The notes under the pieces were generated by a model. It did no database searches. It saw only the letters and a list, made by a program, of their open reading frames with translations, and was not told the DNA's origin. From Viola odorata (Eukaryota; Streptophyta; Magnoliopsida; Malpighiales; Violaceae): 64,000 nucleotides of DNA. Location: the NCBI GenBank assembly GCA_963691705.1, contig OY829546.1, positions 6,086,001-6,150,000 of the forward strand. The letters are read 5' to 3'. Below are positions 33,001 to 45,490 of this stretch, in pieces; positions within the stretch are counted from its first letter, which is position 1, and the number at the start of each line of letters is the position of its first letter. A program made the position numbers and the translations under genes.

Positions 33001-36000
33001 ATGTCCGGCCGTCACGAGAAGGAGAAAGGCGTCAATGTTCAGGTCCTTCTCCGGTGCAGGTACCGCCTCTGCTTTTTTTTGCTATTGTTGGGAGTGATGG
33101 TTTCTGTGGCTTTGGCTTATGTATCATATGTGTTTCTCTTAGGCCGTTTAGTGACGACGAGTTGAGGAATAATGCGCCGCAGGTTGTTACCTGTAATGAC
33201 TACCAAAGGGAGGTCGCCGTTTCGCAGAACATCGCCGGAAAACACATTGATAGGGTTTTCACATTCGACAAGGTTCCTAAACTTTTGGATTTATTTCATA
33301 GTTTATTTGGTTTATTTTTTGATTTTTTTGAATTTTGACGCATCTTAAATTGCTGCCATTGTATTTAAACGAGTAGTTCTAATCGTTCTCTTTGGAATGG
33401 ATTGAAAGAGATACTTGTAATTAGGAATTCGTATTTTACTCCTGAAGGTTCAACAATTCGCTTAAACATTACCATTTGGTATCTTGTCTTTTATGGTTGA
33501 ATTTGTGTAGGCATATGTTTTGGTTGGTCACAGATTTTCATGGCTTCATATTGTGTCAACAGGTGTTTGGTCCTTCAGCTCAGCAGAGGGATCTTTATGA
33601 CCAGGCAGTCGTGCCGATTGTGCATGAAGTTCTAGAAGGTTTCAATTGTACCATTTTCGCATATGGTCAAACGGGCACCGGTAAAACATACACAATGGAA
33701 GGTGAATGCAAGAGGGCAAAGGTATAGTATATGGTGTGTTGTACTTATTTTGGTTTAGAATTGGCTGATTGTATGTATAACTGTGCCATTGACATATGAA
33801 AAAACTTGACAGAGTGGGCCGAATGGGGAACTTCCTCCAGAAGCTGGGGTTATACCAAGAGCTGTTAAACAAATTTTTGATACGCTTGAGGGTCAGAATG
33901 CAGAATATAGTGTGAAGGTCACTTTTTTGGAACTGTACAATGAGGAGATCACTGATTTGCTTGCCCCAGAGGAAATTTCTAGAGTCGCTCTGGAGGAGAA
34001 GCAAAAGAAACAGTTGCCTCTTATGGAGGATGGGAAAGGTGGAGTTTTAGTGAGAGGTTTAGAAGAGGAAATAGTGACAAGTGCTTATGAGATATTCACC
34101 CTTCTTGAAAGAGGATCTGCAAAGAGAAGGACTGCTGAAACTTTACTGAACAAGCAATCAAGGTAATAATTTCTCTGTAGTCTTCATGCTTAAGGTCAAA
34201 GTTAACATTCCTTATCTTATTAAGAGTGCTCATTCCATTTCAGTCGGTCACACTCTTTATTCTCCATCACAATCCATATTAAGGAGTCAACACCTGAGGG
34301 AGAAGAACTAATCAAATGTGGCAAGCTTAATTTAGTGGATCTAGCAGGTTCAGAAAATATATCTCGGTCTGGTGCTAGGGAGGTATATCTCCTTTTTTGA
34401 TTTAAAAAAAAGGGAGTTCTAGTTGTTTATGTAGTTAAGTAATGCAATTGACTGTGGTACTGATTGTTTCTTCTATAATAGGGTCGTGCTAGAGAAGCTG
34501 GTGAGATCAACAAAAGTCTACTTACATTGGGCCGAGTGATTAATGCTCTTGTGGAACATCTTGGGCATATCCCCTACAGGTTATAACTCGCTGTTCTTAT
34601 TTACTCCAAGATACTGATACTCTATGTTCAGCGCTCAACTGACAAACTTATATGGTACTGTTGCTGTAGGGATAGCAAGCTTACAAGATTACTTCGTGAT
34701 TCTCTTGGGGGGAGAACAAAAACTTGCATAATAGCAACAGTTTCACCAGCTGTTCATTGTCTAGAGGAGACTCTGAGTACATTGGATTATGCACACAGGG
34801 CCAAGAACATAAAAAATAAGCCTGAGGTTAATGTCTAATAATTTCTTTATTTTAGTTGCTTTGCAATGTCGTCTTTTCAAATCTCTAACTACAGAATGTT
34901 TTACATTGTCGGGGACTTTTTTTCTTGTAAACTTTTTAACATCTTCTCACGTTACTCTGGAACTAAGCTCAGCTTCTTTGATTATACTTTCTTTGATTGT
35001 TAACTATTACTGTGTCTGTAGGTTAACCAAAAAATGATGAAATCTACCCTTATCAAGGACCTCTATGGGGAGATTGAAAGACTTAAGGCAGGTGAGATAG
35101 TTCAGTTCTCCCGGGTTATGAAGTAAAATTTGTTTGCTAGGAGTTAATGAACTTATTTCATAAACTGTGATATTTAGTTTGCTCACTTCAGCAACTTTTG
35201 CCATTTTGACAGAGGTTTATGCTGCCCGTGAAAAAAATGGTGTGTATATCCCAAAGGAGCGGTACTATCAAGAGGAGAGCGAAAGAAAGGTGTTATCTTG
35301 TTCCACCCATTGTTCTTATATTTGCTTTAGCCTTTAATGTATCAATAGCACCTGTCCAATTTTTTCAATGTTTCTGACATGCATAACATTTTCCGTTGTC
35401 GAGTATGCTTGATATTTGAGCTTTATTTTTGGAGATTTTCCCTTCTTTTGCATTTGCTCTTGTATAAGTACTGCATATAAATAATGGGCACTTATTGACA
35501 GCTTTTATGCGTAGTGGTTAGTGATTTCGAATCTCTTATGCTCAATCTTTTCCTTTGTTGTGATTAGGCAATGTCAGATCAAATAGAGCAACTAGGGGTT
35601 ACGATAGAAACCCATCAGAAGGTTTGTGTATGCTTCCTTGTTTATGTTAGTTCTTCGGATATTTCGTGGTATGATACTAATTCGCATAACACCAATTGTG
35701 TCTTGTAAACAGCAATTTGAGGAGTTGCAAGAGAGGTATGACATCCAAGTTCAACAATGTTCTGATCTAAGAAGCAAACTTGATGCTACTGAGGTAAGTT
35801 TGTTTTTATTTTGTCGTGTTTTTGTTCATATCTGAATGGGCTTGTATTGATTCAGAAACACATGCAGAGAAACTTAAATCAAACCAGCAAGTTACTCACC
35901 TGTACTGAAGAAGAGTTGAAGAAGTGTCGATATGCTTTAAAGGAGAGGGATTTTATTATATGTGAACAGCGTAAAGCAGGCATGTCTGATTACTCTGGCG

Positions 36001-39000
36001 TTTTAATTTGCAATGTTTTGTTGTCATTACTAATTTTGCAATTGAATTTTGTACATAGAGGATGCTCTTGCTCAACAAGCATGTGCTTTAAGGTCTGATT
36101 TGGAGAAAGCTCATCAGGATAATGCTTTGTTGTTTCAAAAGATTGGTGTGTATTCCTTCATTTGGTTTTAAAGTATGTCTTCCAGAACATTTCATTGACC
36201 ATCTTATGTCATTCCATAAACGCCATTGCCTATCTGTAATCTGAATAGGTAGAGAAGACAAACTTAGTTCTGGTAACAGATCAGTGGTGAACAACTTCAA
36301 AGTGGAGCTTTCCGAACGAATCAGTGCTCTCTGTGAAATGGTAGCTTCTTCAATGTCTCGGCAGGATGAGCATCTTCAGTATGTAGAGAAACTTTGTAAT
36401 TCTCTATTCGACATACACGATAAGGTATGGGAAAAAATGTCTTCACAACTTTTCTTTTTCTGAATGGCTCCCTTCAATTTCATTGCTGAATTGTGGCTGC
36501 CAAGTTGTTGTATAATTTGCGCTCAATACAATTATCATTAATTTGTTCTGATTGTACTAAATTCGCTTCTTCTATGCCGCCTGAATTTTTGCTTTCAGGC
36601 CGTAAAGGAAATGAAGAAGAAACTATCTAGTTCAAGGGCTTTGTATATTTCCCACATTGAGGCAATGCAAAATGTTGTTCGTTTGCACAAGGCGAGCTCG
36701 ATTGCTGGCCTGGAGGAAATTTCATCCTTGGCTTCTTCTAATGCAGAGTCTGTTGAAGAGGTGGGGAACATGAGACTGACTTACTTTTATTTTTCTCCTT
36801 CAATTGATACTGTAAGCATATTTCTATGAGGCTAATATGAAGTTTTGAACCAGTATCTTGCATCTGAGGCTGGTCAGGCTGCTTCCATTTTTCATGATCT
36901 TCAAAGTACGTTCTCAAATTATCAGGGAGAAATAGCTCTTTTTGCAAGGGAAATGCGTCAGGTTTTATGCTCAATCTCTATCTTCAGTTGTAAATATCAC
37001 TTGTTGGGTTTATGCTATAAAATTATTGATTGGGGATCAAGTATCAAATTTTCACATATGTTCCATATTTAGTTTTTTATGCTTCTGTTAATTTAATGAA
37101 CACTGGAACTTTTTCGCTTTTTTTGTAAATGATGGTCCTTGTACTTGTTTTGCTACATGTACATGATCTTCTCAGATGTTGTGTATTATGTTTAAACCTA
37201 TTTCTTACCTTTCCTTATTTCTTGGTGCTTTTGTTTGTCTTTAAAAATCAACAGAGGTTTCATGTCAGTGATGAGCAAAGGAAGGAGATCTCTGAGTATA
37301 TTCATGGATTCCTCCAGAAGCTCTTGGACCAATCCAAGGGACTTGGAGATCATGTTACGGAGGCTGATGCTGTTCAAATGAAAAGCATAGCAGATTTTCA
37401 GAAGGCTTATGAAGTAAGACCTAGTGAAGTCATAAAAACTTTATTGTAGTATTTTTGTTTCAAGAATTCACTCACGAAATGACCTGGTGCAGGAGCAATC
37501 AAAATCTGATGCTGAGAAGCTCGTTGCTGATATCAACAATCTTGTCTCTAATCATATTAGCCGTCAAAAAGAGCTGGTCTGCTTCATAATTTTATGACAG
37601 TTGTTTTCCTAATTTATTCTCAACATGCACTGAATGTTGAGTTTATAGGTGGATGCAAGGCTTGTTGATCTTAGAGAAAATGCTGTTGCAAGCAAAGGGT
37701 TTTTGGATGGTCATGTTTCTTCAATAGAGGATATTACCATGGATGCTAAGCGCAAATGGGAGGACTTTTCATCGCAAGCAGAAAATAATGCTAAAGACAG
37801 TGCAGATTTCTCTGCTGCCAAACATTGTAGAATGGAGTCACTCTTACAACAGGGGTATGTTGGCACTGTGTGTTGATTTTTGAACTGATTTCTAGCTCTT
37901 TATTGATCCTTCTGTTCCCATTCCTTTCTCTAGTGTAAGCACCGCTGAATCGGCTTTTGAGCTCTGGAAAAGGACAAATAAGTCTGTGAATGAACTGGGA
38001 AGTAAGCATGTTTCAGCATTGGTGTCACTTACAAGGTACGAAATAGCAGTCTTCCTTTTATATTTTCTTCAACTTTATTCCTTAGCAATTTCTAGAAGGT
38101 AACATTGTCATCCAAATTTTACAAATTAAACCGCTTCATGTTCATCATTGGATAAGGTGGTCATGCGGATTATGGTCTCTCTGTTTCCACTCTGGTCACA
38201 AATAGTATGAACCAAAGTGTCAGATATGTTTTTCCTATAGTTCCATCTTCCTTTCTCATGGTTTCTTATATTCATAATTCTTTGGCACAGAAATGCATCT
38301 GATAGTATTGAGCAACATGATGCTGAGGTTAGTTCTGCAAGGATTACAGCTGAGCAAGATGTGGCAAGGAACAGTGAAGATTCCCTGCAGCATTTAGAGA
38401 GTGAGTATTAACTATTTGTTGAGTCAACGGCGGCATGTTTGTTGTGAAAGTTTCACTTGAAAGTATATTGCTATCCAATGTAACCATATTCTCTTACCCA
38501 AAGTTTACTAAGCCTTAGTTGTTCGATTAGAAATTGGGGTTCCACGAAAGTAAAAATGACTTGCAAGTTTCACGCGTCAATATAATTGGGTTTGCTGTTT
38601 TTTAGCATGTTTTGATATTGATTTTTTTAGTATTTTATTTTACTGTTATGTTTATTATTTCTGAATATGACATATATGGTGAGTGTTTTTTCCAGATATG
38701 TCCGAGCAGGAGAGAGGATCGATATCAGGAATTCTGGAGGTTGTCAGTGCTCATGCAGATACCCTTAAGGTTTTGAGGGAGGATCACACTGGCCAAGCAG
38801 CATCTATTGACAATAAATCCCGAGAAACATTTGAAGGAAGATATATGGTAAGCCAATTTTTTTTCACACGAACCTTTAAAAATGTTACTCAAGTAGGACC
38901 TGCATGTAATAATATGGTCCATATTTAATTAATGGGATGATCTTTGTGGCTCGAGTTAGTTATTAAACATGTAATCTCCATAGATCAGTGCTTGAAGCAC

Positions 39001-39450
39001 GTTCCATATGTACCTGAATGTATCATAGAATTGGGAATGGCACTGTATATCTGTGCTGATCATTATCTATAAACTTCTGTATTTAGTTGTGGCACTGTTT
39101 TCCATTAAAATTCTAGGTGCTTGAGTTTTGCTGTCAACATTATCTGTTATGATAATTTCCAGTTGGTATAAGATGAAATGCTCAATTCTTTCATGACGTC
39201 TGTTCCAATTATACTTATGTTCTCTTTTCACATTTCTCAATGCAATGTGCAGGATTATGAGCAGACAGGCGCAACACCAGAGAGATCCGAACCAGAAATT
39301 CCTAGTAAGGTGACGATCGAGTCTCTTAGGGCAATTCCAATGGATGCTCTTCTCGAAGAGTTTCGAGAAAACAATTCATACGAATCATTTGAGGTGAAGG
39401 AAGTGAAACCATCCTTGATACCACGATCTCCCCTCATCCAACTGAACTAG
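33001..39450 (+). CDS. Kinesin-5 (BimC/KRP125-type) mitotic motor
   Basis: Homotetrameric plus-end motor that crosslinks and slides antiparallel microtubules in spindle and phragmoplast. 23 exons: 33001-33059, 33143-33272, 33563-33721, 33813-34162, 34244-34382, 34482-34579, 34670-34826, 35022-35091, 35213-35289, 35568-35621, 35713-35793, 35856-35979, 36059-36145, 36249-36424, 36599-36760, 36854-36961, 37255-37413, 37493-37576, 37649-37854, 37934-38035, 38291-38400, 38696-38847 and 39253-39450. All phases agree, giving 1013 residues. The N-terminal motor has the P-loop GQTGTGKT at 98-105, [15 protein letters not shown] (switch I) and DLAGSE (switch II), then a neck and long coiled coil, and a tail with a BimC-box-like ATPERSEP carrying a Cdk-type TP site. 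Intron 12 appears to be GC-AG (AGCAG|GCATGT). AACGG sites upstream fit G2/M expression. Confidence 0.95.
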
Positions 39451-39967
39451 AAATTCTGGATTACCGTTCGATATACGTACGTACGTTCCCGATGAATGTT
39501 TATTTGTATCTGTAGCATTATTAGTGTACACAATGATTATTGTTGCCTTTTGAAATATTGCAAGGGTCCAGCAAAGTGGGGTGGGGTGAGGGTCTGCTGC
39601 TTGTTTCTAGCATAAGTAAATCCCATCTTGGGATTTTAGTCATATGTATTTTTGTTTTATATAACAGATTAAGTTGATTGATTTTCTCTCTTTTGTAACT
39701 TATTGATTTATACGACGTGTCGGTACTAATTCAGAGTATTATTGAGATGATAATTATTGAAACAAGTGATGGATAAATTTCATAATCATGTTGGAGCGCT
39801 GAATTGGTACTGAACTGTGGGTATGTTAACGACGCGTAAACGTGTTGTCGTTTCGCCGCAGTTGTCACTAAACCCACCTCTTTGCAAATAGTAGCGCCAC
39901 TTCAATTTCAAATTTCTGGTAGTTCTGCAATCGCAATCAAATTACGGAATTCGGTTGATTGAATTGC

Positions 39968-41827
39968 ATGTTCAAATTCAAAAGCAACACCAACTTCTTC
40001 TCTAACTATGAAACAATTCGCTTCAGGCCAGCTTGCGCAGCCATTACAGATAATGCCGCAAAAAATACCCAGATGTCGGAACTACCAGGCCTTCATTTTT
40101 CTCCCACTTTAGGCCCCAAATATTTAATTTCCACACTTTTCAATTGTAGAAACGCATCTCAAATTAAACAGGTTCATGCCCATGTCTCTACTAATGGGAT
40201 GCTTCATAACCTCACCATGGCTAACAAGCTACTTTACTCATACACCCAACATAAGGACTTGGTTAATGCTTATATGCCTTGTTTGGTGAAATTAAAGAGA
40301 AAGATCCAGTTTCTTGGAGTGTTATGATAGGTGGGTTCTCTAAAGTTGGCGACTTTAGGCATTGCTTTGAGACTTTTAGAGAGCTTTTGAGAAATGTTGC
40401 TCAACCCGATAGCTATAATTTGCCGTTTGTGATTAGAGCTTGTAGGGATGAATTGGGGGTGAGTATGGGTAGATTGGTTCATTGCATTGTTTTGAAAAAT
40501 GGGTTGCATTTGGATCATTTTGTGTGTGCTGCTTTGGTGGATATGTATGCAAAGTGTGGGATGATTGAGGAGAGCAAGAAGGTGTTTCATAAAATGCCTA
40601 AGAGGGACCTTGTGACTTGGACTGTTATGATTAGCGCGTTTTCTGAATGTGGGAATGCAGAGGAGTCATTGGTTTTGTTTGATAAAATGAGAGCAGAAGG
40701 TGTTTTCCCAGATAAGATTGCTATGGTGACCATTGTGAATGCTTGTGCTAGATTAGGTGTTATGCATAAGGCTAGGCTTGTGCATGAGTACACAGTTAGA
40801 AATAATCTCTCTTTGGATGTTATATTGGGTACTGCTATGATTGACATGTACGCTAAGTGCGGGAGCGTTGATTTGGCGTGGGAAATCTTTGATAAGATGC
40901 AGCGAAAGAATGTGATCTCTTGGAGTGCAATGATAGCTGCATATGGGTATCATGGGCAGGGGAGGAAGGCTCTTGATTTGTTTTATGTGATGGTTAGCAA
41001 TGAGATTTCTCCTAATAACATTACTTTTGTTTCACTTTTATATGCATGTAGTCATGCAGGCTTGGTTGAGGATGGTCTTTGGGTTTTTTCCTCGATGCAG
41101 GGCAGTTATGGCGTGGCGCCAGACGTGAAACACTTACTTGTATGGTTGATCTCTTGGGGCGCGCAGGCAAAGTAAATGAAGCATTTGGATTGATTGAGAA
41201 TATATCAGTCAAGAAAGATGAGGGTTTGTGGTGCGCTTTGCTTGGAGCGTGCAGAATCCATAAGCATGTAGACTTGGCTGAGAAGGCAGCACAATCCCTC
41301 CTCGAATTACAACCCCAGAACCCTGGTTATTACGTACTGCTGTCGAATATTTATGCAAACACGGGTAAGTGGAAAGATGTGGCAAAGATAAGGGATTTAT
41401 TGACAAAAAGAGGGTTTGAAAAAGATTCCTGGCTATACATGGATCGAGATAGACATTGTTCATCGATTTAGTGTTGGAGACAAGACTCATCCTCAGTCAA
41501 AGGAGATATATGAAATGCTGAAGGTTTTAACTGCGAAGTTGGAGCTGGCCGGCTATGTTCCGGATACCAATTTTGTGTCGTGTTGATGAGGAAGTCAAGG
41601 TTGGAATTTTGTCGACCCACAGTGAGAAGTTGGCGATTGCATTTGGTGTTCTTGCCACAAAAGAGGATATTCCTATCAGGATTACAAAGAATCTTAGAGT
41701 TTGTGGTGACTGCCATACATTCATTAAGCTAGTATCGACTATAACGCAGAGGGAGATCGTTGTGAGAGATGCTAACCGGTTTCACCATTTCAAGGAAGGG
41801 GCTTGTTCTTGCGAGGACTACTGGTAA
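39968..41827 (+). pseudogene. DYW-class PPR protein gene with several frameshifts
   Basis: Plant PLS-type PPR proteins bind organellar RNA, and the DYW domain is the cytidine deaminase for C-to-U editing. The intronless reading starts at MFKFKSNTNFF (39968) and carries PPR repeats (VSWSVMIGGFSKVGD, VDMYAKCGMIEESKKVF, TWTVMISAFSECG, AMIDMYAKCGSVDLAWEIF), E motifs (LLGACRIHKHVDLAEKAAQ) and a DYW domain. The DYW domain has the zinc-binding HSE and CGDCH sites and ends in CSCEDYW at 41827. The frame breaks at about 40273 (two extra bases in TATAT), 41131 (one base lost before ACTTGTATGG), 41409 (an extra T in GGGTTTG) and 41577 (near TTTTGTGTCG). Everything else is well conserved, so this is a very young pseudogene or a gene with sequence errors. 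Confidence 0.85.
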
Positions 41828-42927
41828 ACTGCTATACCATGAGACATGATTAATAAAATAATTTTGATCTTGAAGTTCTTGATTTTCTAAGTCATTATTA
41901 TGGTCTGAACTGATTCATCTGGTAGTTTTGCGGTTTGTTGCTTCATCTTCAAACTGACATGATTTCATAAATTAGCAGAGATGAGCTATAGTTAAGCAAA
42001 ATGAGTTCCATCGATTAGGGTCGAGTTATAGTTAGTTACTCAACTTTTTCCTTTTTTCTTCAATATGGGAAATGCTCAACTCAATTTAATAGTTAGTTTT
42101 GAACTAACCGAAGAGTTTATTCCTTTCTTTTTTCCTCTATCAAACTGGTTGTCACATGGATAAACCTGTTATAACTTACGATGATCGAACAAAATTAGTA
42201 TCATGATAAGAAATAGCAGAGAGGAAACTAAACCGAAAAATGAAACAACTAAACGGGATTAGTATAAGAAGAAGAAAGAGTCGAGAGGATAGACTTTCAA
42301 TGATGTTACAACACATTCAATGTTGAACTTCCAATACACTAAAACCTTCAATAACCAGCTAATAAAATCATTTATTTTGGCTTTCTGATCCCATATTGTG
42401 GGGTGGATATTGAAAAATATAAAAAACTTCCTTCCAAACTGTATATACGACTTTCCACAGAATTCCATATGTATCGAATATGGAATTATGTTTACTCATT
42501 TTCAATTGAGTATCCGTTTCCCTCCTTCTCCTTTTCCAACTAGTATTTTATATATCCATACAATTGAATTTTTGAGTTTCCAAAATGGTGTAATGTAAAA
42601 AGAAAACAATTCAATAAATTTTAAGTATGAGATGAAAGAGAAACAAATCGATCCTACTCTTACTATTAAGTAAGATCCTTTCTATAGAGATGGGTTGAAA
42701 TTTCCCTGAAAAAAACTCCTTTCATATATTCATTATATAACTTCTCAAAGACCCATCAAAGCACAAAAACTAGCGTCTTTCGGAAAATGGATTCCTATTT
42801 GAAGAGTGCATAACCGCATAGATAAACTCACGCTACCTTATCAATTCAGGATTTTATTGAGAAGTGTTGGGAATGAATTGGAATATAATAATATTGATTC
42901 ATATAGACACATGAATCCAATATCATA

Positions 42928-43178
42928 CTCCCTCCGGATTATAATAAAAGTCGTTTTAAATTCTAACACGATTCTTAATAAAATGATTAGTTTAGAGCTA
43001 TTAAGGTTGTTTGTGATCTTCCTATCTTTTGCTGGCTTTTTTATTTATGATAATACTAGCTGCACAATTATGTAAAATTGTAATGAAAGGTGGATGGAAC
43101 GATAAAAAATAAAAGAAAATACCATCTAATTTTGTCCAAATTTAAACCCTAAAATAACTTTTATTGAGATAGAGGGAG
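42928..43178. mobile_element. Stowaway-like MITE (~250 bp)
   Basis: The left end CTCCCTCCGGATTATAATAA, after TA, is matched by the right end, whose reverse complement reads CTCCCTCTATCTCAATAA. Both run into AAAGT, so the termini are alignable over about 20 bases. Interior AT-rich and non-coding. Confidence 0.65.
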
Positions 43179-43486
43179 TTAGAAATAGAAGGTGACAAAG
43201 ATAAGAACTATATTTGGTATATCATACTTTTCATTTAAAATGCAAAATAATTACGTGGAAACCACTAATTAACTACCTAAATTGTTTCAAGTTGGAAGCT
43301 ATACCTAAATTGCTTAAAATTCATTACTTTCCTACTTCACTTTCTAATCGTGTGGGTTGAAAAACGCTAATAATTCACTAAATTAAATTTTAGATTCAAA
43401 TAGGGAGAATGAACAATTATATTATGAGAGTGATCACCATTTTAAAAATCTAATCATACTCCGTAAGAGGATAGATAACACCTGTT

Positions 43487-43513
43487 GGGGTGGGGTGGGG
43501 TGGTGGGGAGGGG
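43487..43513 (+). other. G-quadruplex-forming tract
   Basis: Five runs of four G separated by 1 to 4 bases (GGGGTGGGGTGGGG, then TGGT, GGGG, A, GGGG) fit the G4 consensus with very short loops. It stands out in an AT-rich intergenic region and is far from any gene start seen here. Confidence 0.8.
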
Positions 43514-44800
43514 CATGAACTACATGCGTGCACATGGGTATCCTTTGTGGGCATGAAACTTAATGTGTTAAGAGTGCATATCAAATCGCGTTAGATAGAT
43601 AGCTAGACTTGCCCGATTGCTGAAACTTGCAATCTTTAAGCATTTAAAGTTGTTTTCTTAAAGAAGTTGAGATTAACATGCTTGTACAAATTTGTCCAAA
43701 AGAACAAAAGAAACGGAAGTGTTTATAGCTACTAGCTAGCTAGGATAGGAAGAGAAAAAAGAAATGATAACGAACTTAAGAAAGTGGTGTGATATGAAAA
43801 TAGAAAAAAAAATTAACATCTCTGTGCAAGCCTGCAATTAAATTTATAGGGTGCAGATGAGTTCCAAATGAACTTTTAGGAAGAGGTGGGCAACCTTCGA
43901 ATTTCACACCAGAGTCGGCTTAGTAAGGACACCAATACCGGGTGAGTAAAACCAAAACTAAACTTAACGAAAAACACCGAGGAACAAGTTTTGATCTTTC
44001 CAGAAGTTCTTTTAGCTTTTTTCGGATAGGTAATTTGACTCCCTACTATAATTTGCTATATTTTCAAAATTCAAACTAAGAATCGACATGCAATTTCATA
44101 ATTAGTAACTATAATTAATAATAATAATTTGAGGATTCAGGAAATTGCATAACTGACAAACACTTAATCAAAATCAAAGCTCGTTGCATATATAATAAGG
44201 TGATGCATTTTCATTTCTAAAATTCTCATTTCTAAAACGCTTCTGTTTCTTATTTTATACTATAATATAATTTTTCTGGCTATTGCTAAGCTCAACCTGT
44301 ATTTGTGCAAAAATGGGTTTATTTTTATTTTTATTTTTACTTTTATATAAAAATAAGAAGATAAATATATAATTACATTAATAATAAAAGTAGTGATTCT
44401 TTACAATAGAAAATAGTAATACCACTTAAGTCTAAGTGGATATATATCTAGAACAATCATTATTCACTTTCAATGAAGAAACTAAAAGATAGAGAATCCA
44501 ATACCTGTGGTTGTTACGATTTTCAAGAAGGTTCGTTAGGTTTATGTGCACAAAATAAATAATATTTAGTGTAAAATACAAGGTGAAATTCATTTTTTTA
44601 AATTAATGCAAATAATATTAATAATAAATTACTAATTTTCCTTCATAATTCTAACAATTCTAAAATATACAAATATGTCGTGCCTGTGTGCTGTGATTTT
44701 CACTTTTAACAAGTCGTAGTGTCTGTATATATATACAGTGCCCAGTGTATGTGCTTCATAGCTACTCCGCCTATTTTGTTTTTGGTTTTTTTAGGATATA

Positions 44801-45039
44801 CTCCCTCTGTTTACTATTAACTGTCATTTTCCTACGCATTTTTACTGTTCATTATATTTGTCATTTTATCTTTTTCGAAGCATATATTTTGTGCATCCAA
44901 CCCAATTTGATGATGGTGTGATAATTTGAGTGGAAATTAGGAATAAAAATGAAATAATGTGGAATAAAATGAGATCAAAGATCATTGCCTTACGAATTTT
45001 TACTATTTCAAAACGTCGTTTAATAGCACACGGAGGGAG
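44801..45039. mobile_element. Stowaway-like MITE upstream of the invertase gene
   Basis: The left end CTCCCTCTGTTTACTATTAA and right end, reverse complement CTCCCTCCGTGTGCTATTAA, are inverted over about 20 bases with a few mismatches and are flanked by TA on both sides. The element is 239 bp and ends about 335 bp before the TATA box of the cell-wall invertase, so it lies in its promoter region. Confidence 0.75.
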
Positions 45040-45373
45040 TATCATATATGTGTTCTTCTATCTTATAAAAACAATAATAAAAAAAAAGAAGTTAGAATAG
45101 GGATGTCATATAAGTACAAAACTAATTAAAGTGACAAATAATCTAGATTTGACCCAAAAAAGAAGACTAGAAGTAATAAGATTTGACCAAAAAAAAATTT
45201 GAAGTAACAGGATAGAGTTGACAAAAAAAATGGATAATATTAATTAAATTAATTAATTAATTAATTAAATAGACCTAATGTATATAATTAAATAGAATAC
45301 CTAGATTTGTTATTTGTGAATAAATAGAGGTCCAAAAATAAATAAATAACAAATATATTATTTACCTCTTCCC

Positions 45374-45381
45374 TATAAATA
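45374..45381 (+). promoter_or_regulatory. TATA box of the cell-wall invertase gene
   Basis: TATAAATA lies 117 bp upstream of the ATG at 45491. Transcription would start around 45405-45410. The leader has one short upstream ATG (45475, three codons). Confidence 0.7.
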
Positions 45382-45490
45382 TCCATACTGGGCGAAACCA
45401 AGTCTTCCATTCTTATTCACACTCTCATCTATAACAATATCCACAAAACCCTAATCACGTTTTGATTTGATTAATGTCATATTAATCAAG

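Larger units (their letters stand above)
41828..45373. other. Long AT-rich intergenic region
   Basis: Contains two MITEs (42928-43178 and 44801-45039) and a G-rich tract (43487-43513), listed separately. Stretches at 42380-42920 have more regular, coding-like composition with interrupted frames (e.g. SYLKSAHNRIDKLTLPYQF without a complete ORF) and could be old organelle-derived DNA, but I could not identify them. The part 45040-45373 is the invertase promoter. Confidence 0.45.

Noticed and set aside
40270..41490. Minus-strand ORFs across the PPR gene
   Set aside because: Shadows of the conserved plus-strand PPR repeats.
42398..43075. Coding-like scraps (SYLKSAHNRIDKLTLPYQF) suggestive of a plastid ycf gene
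   Set aside because: I could not identify the protein with confidence, the frame has several stops, and part overlaps a MITE.
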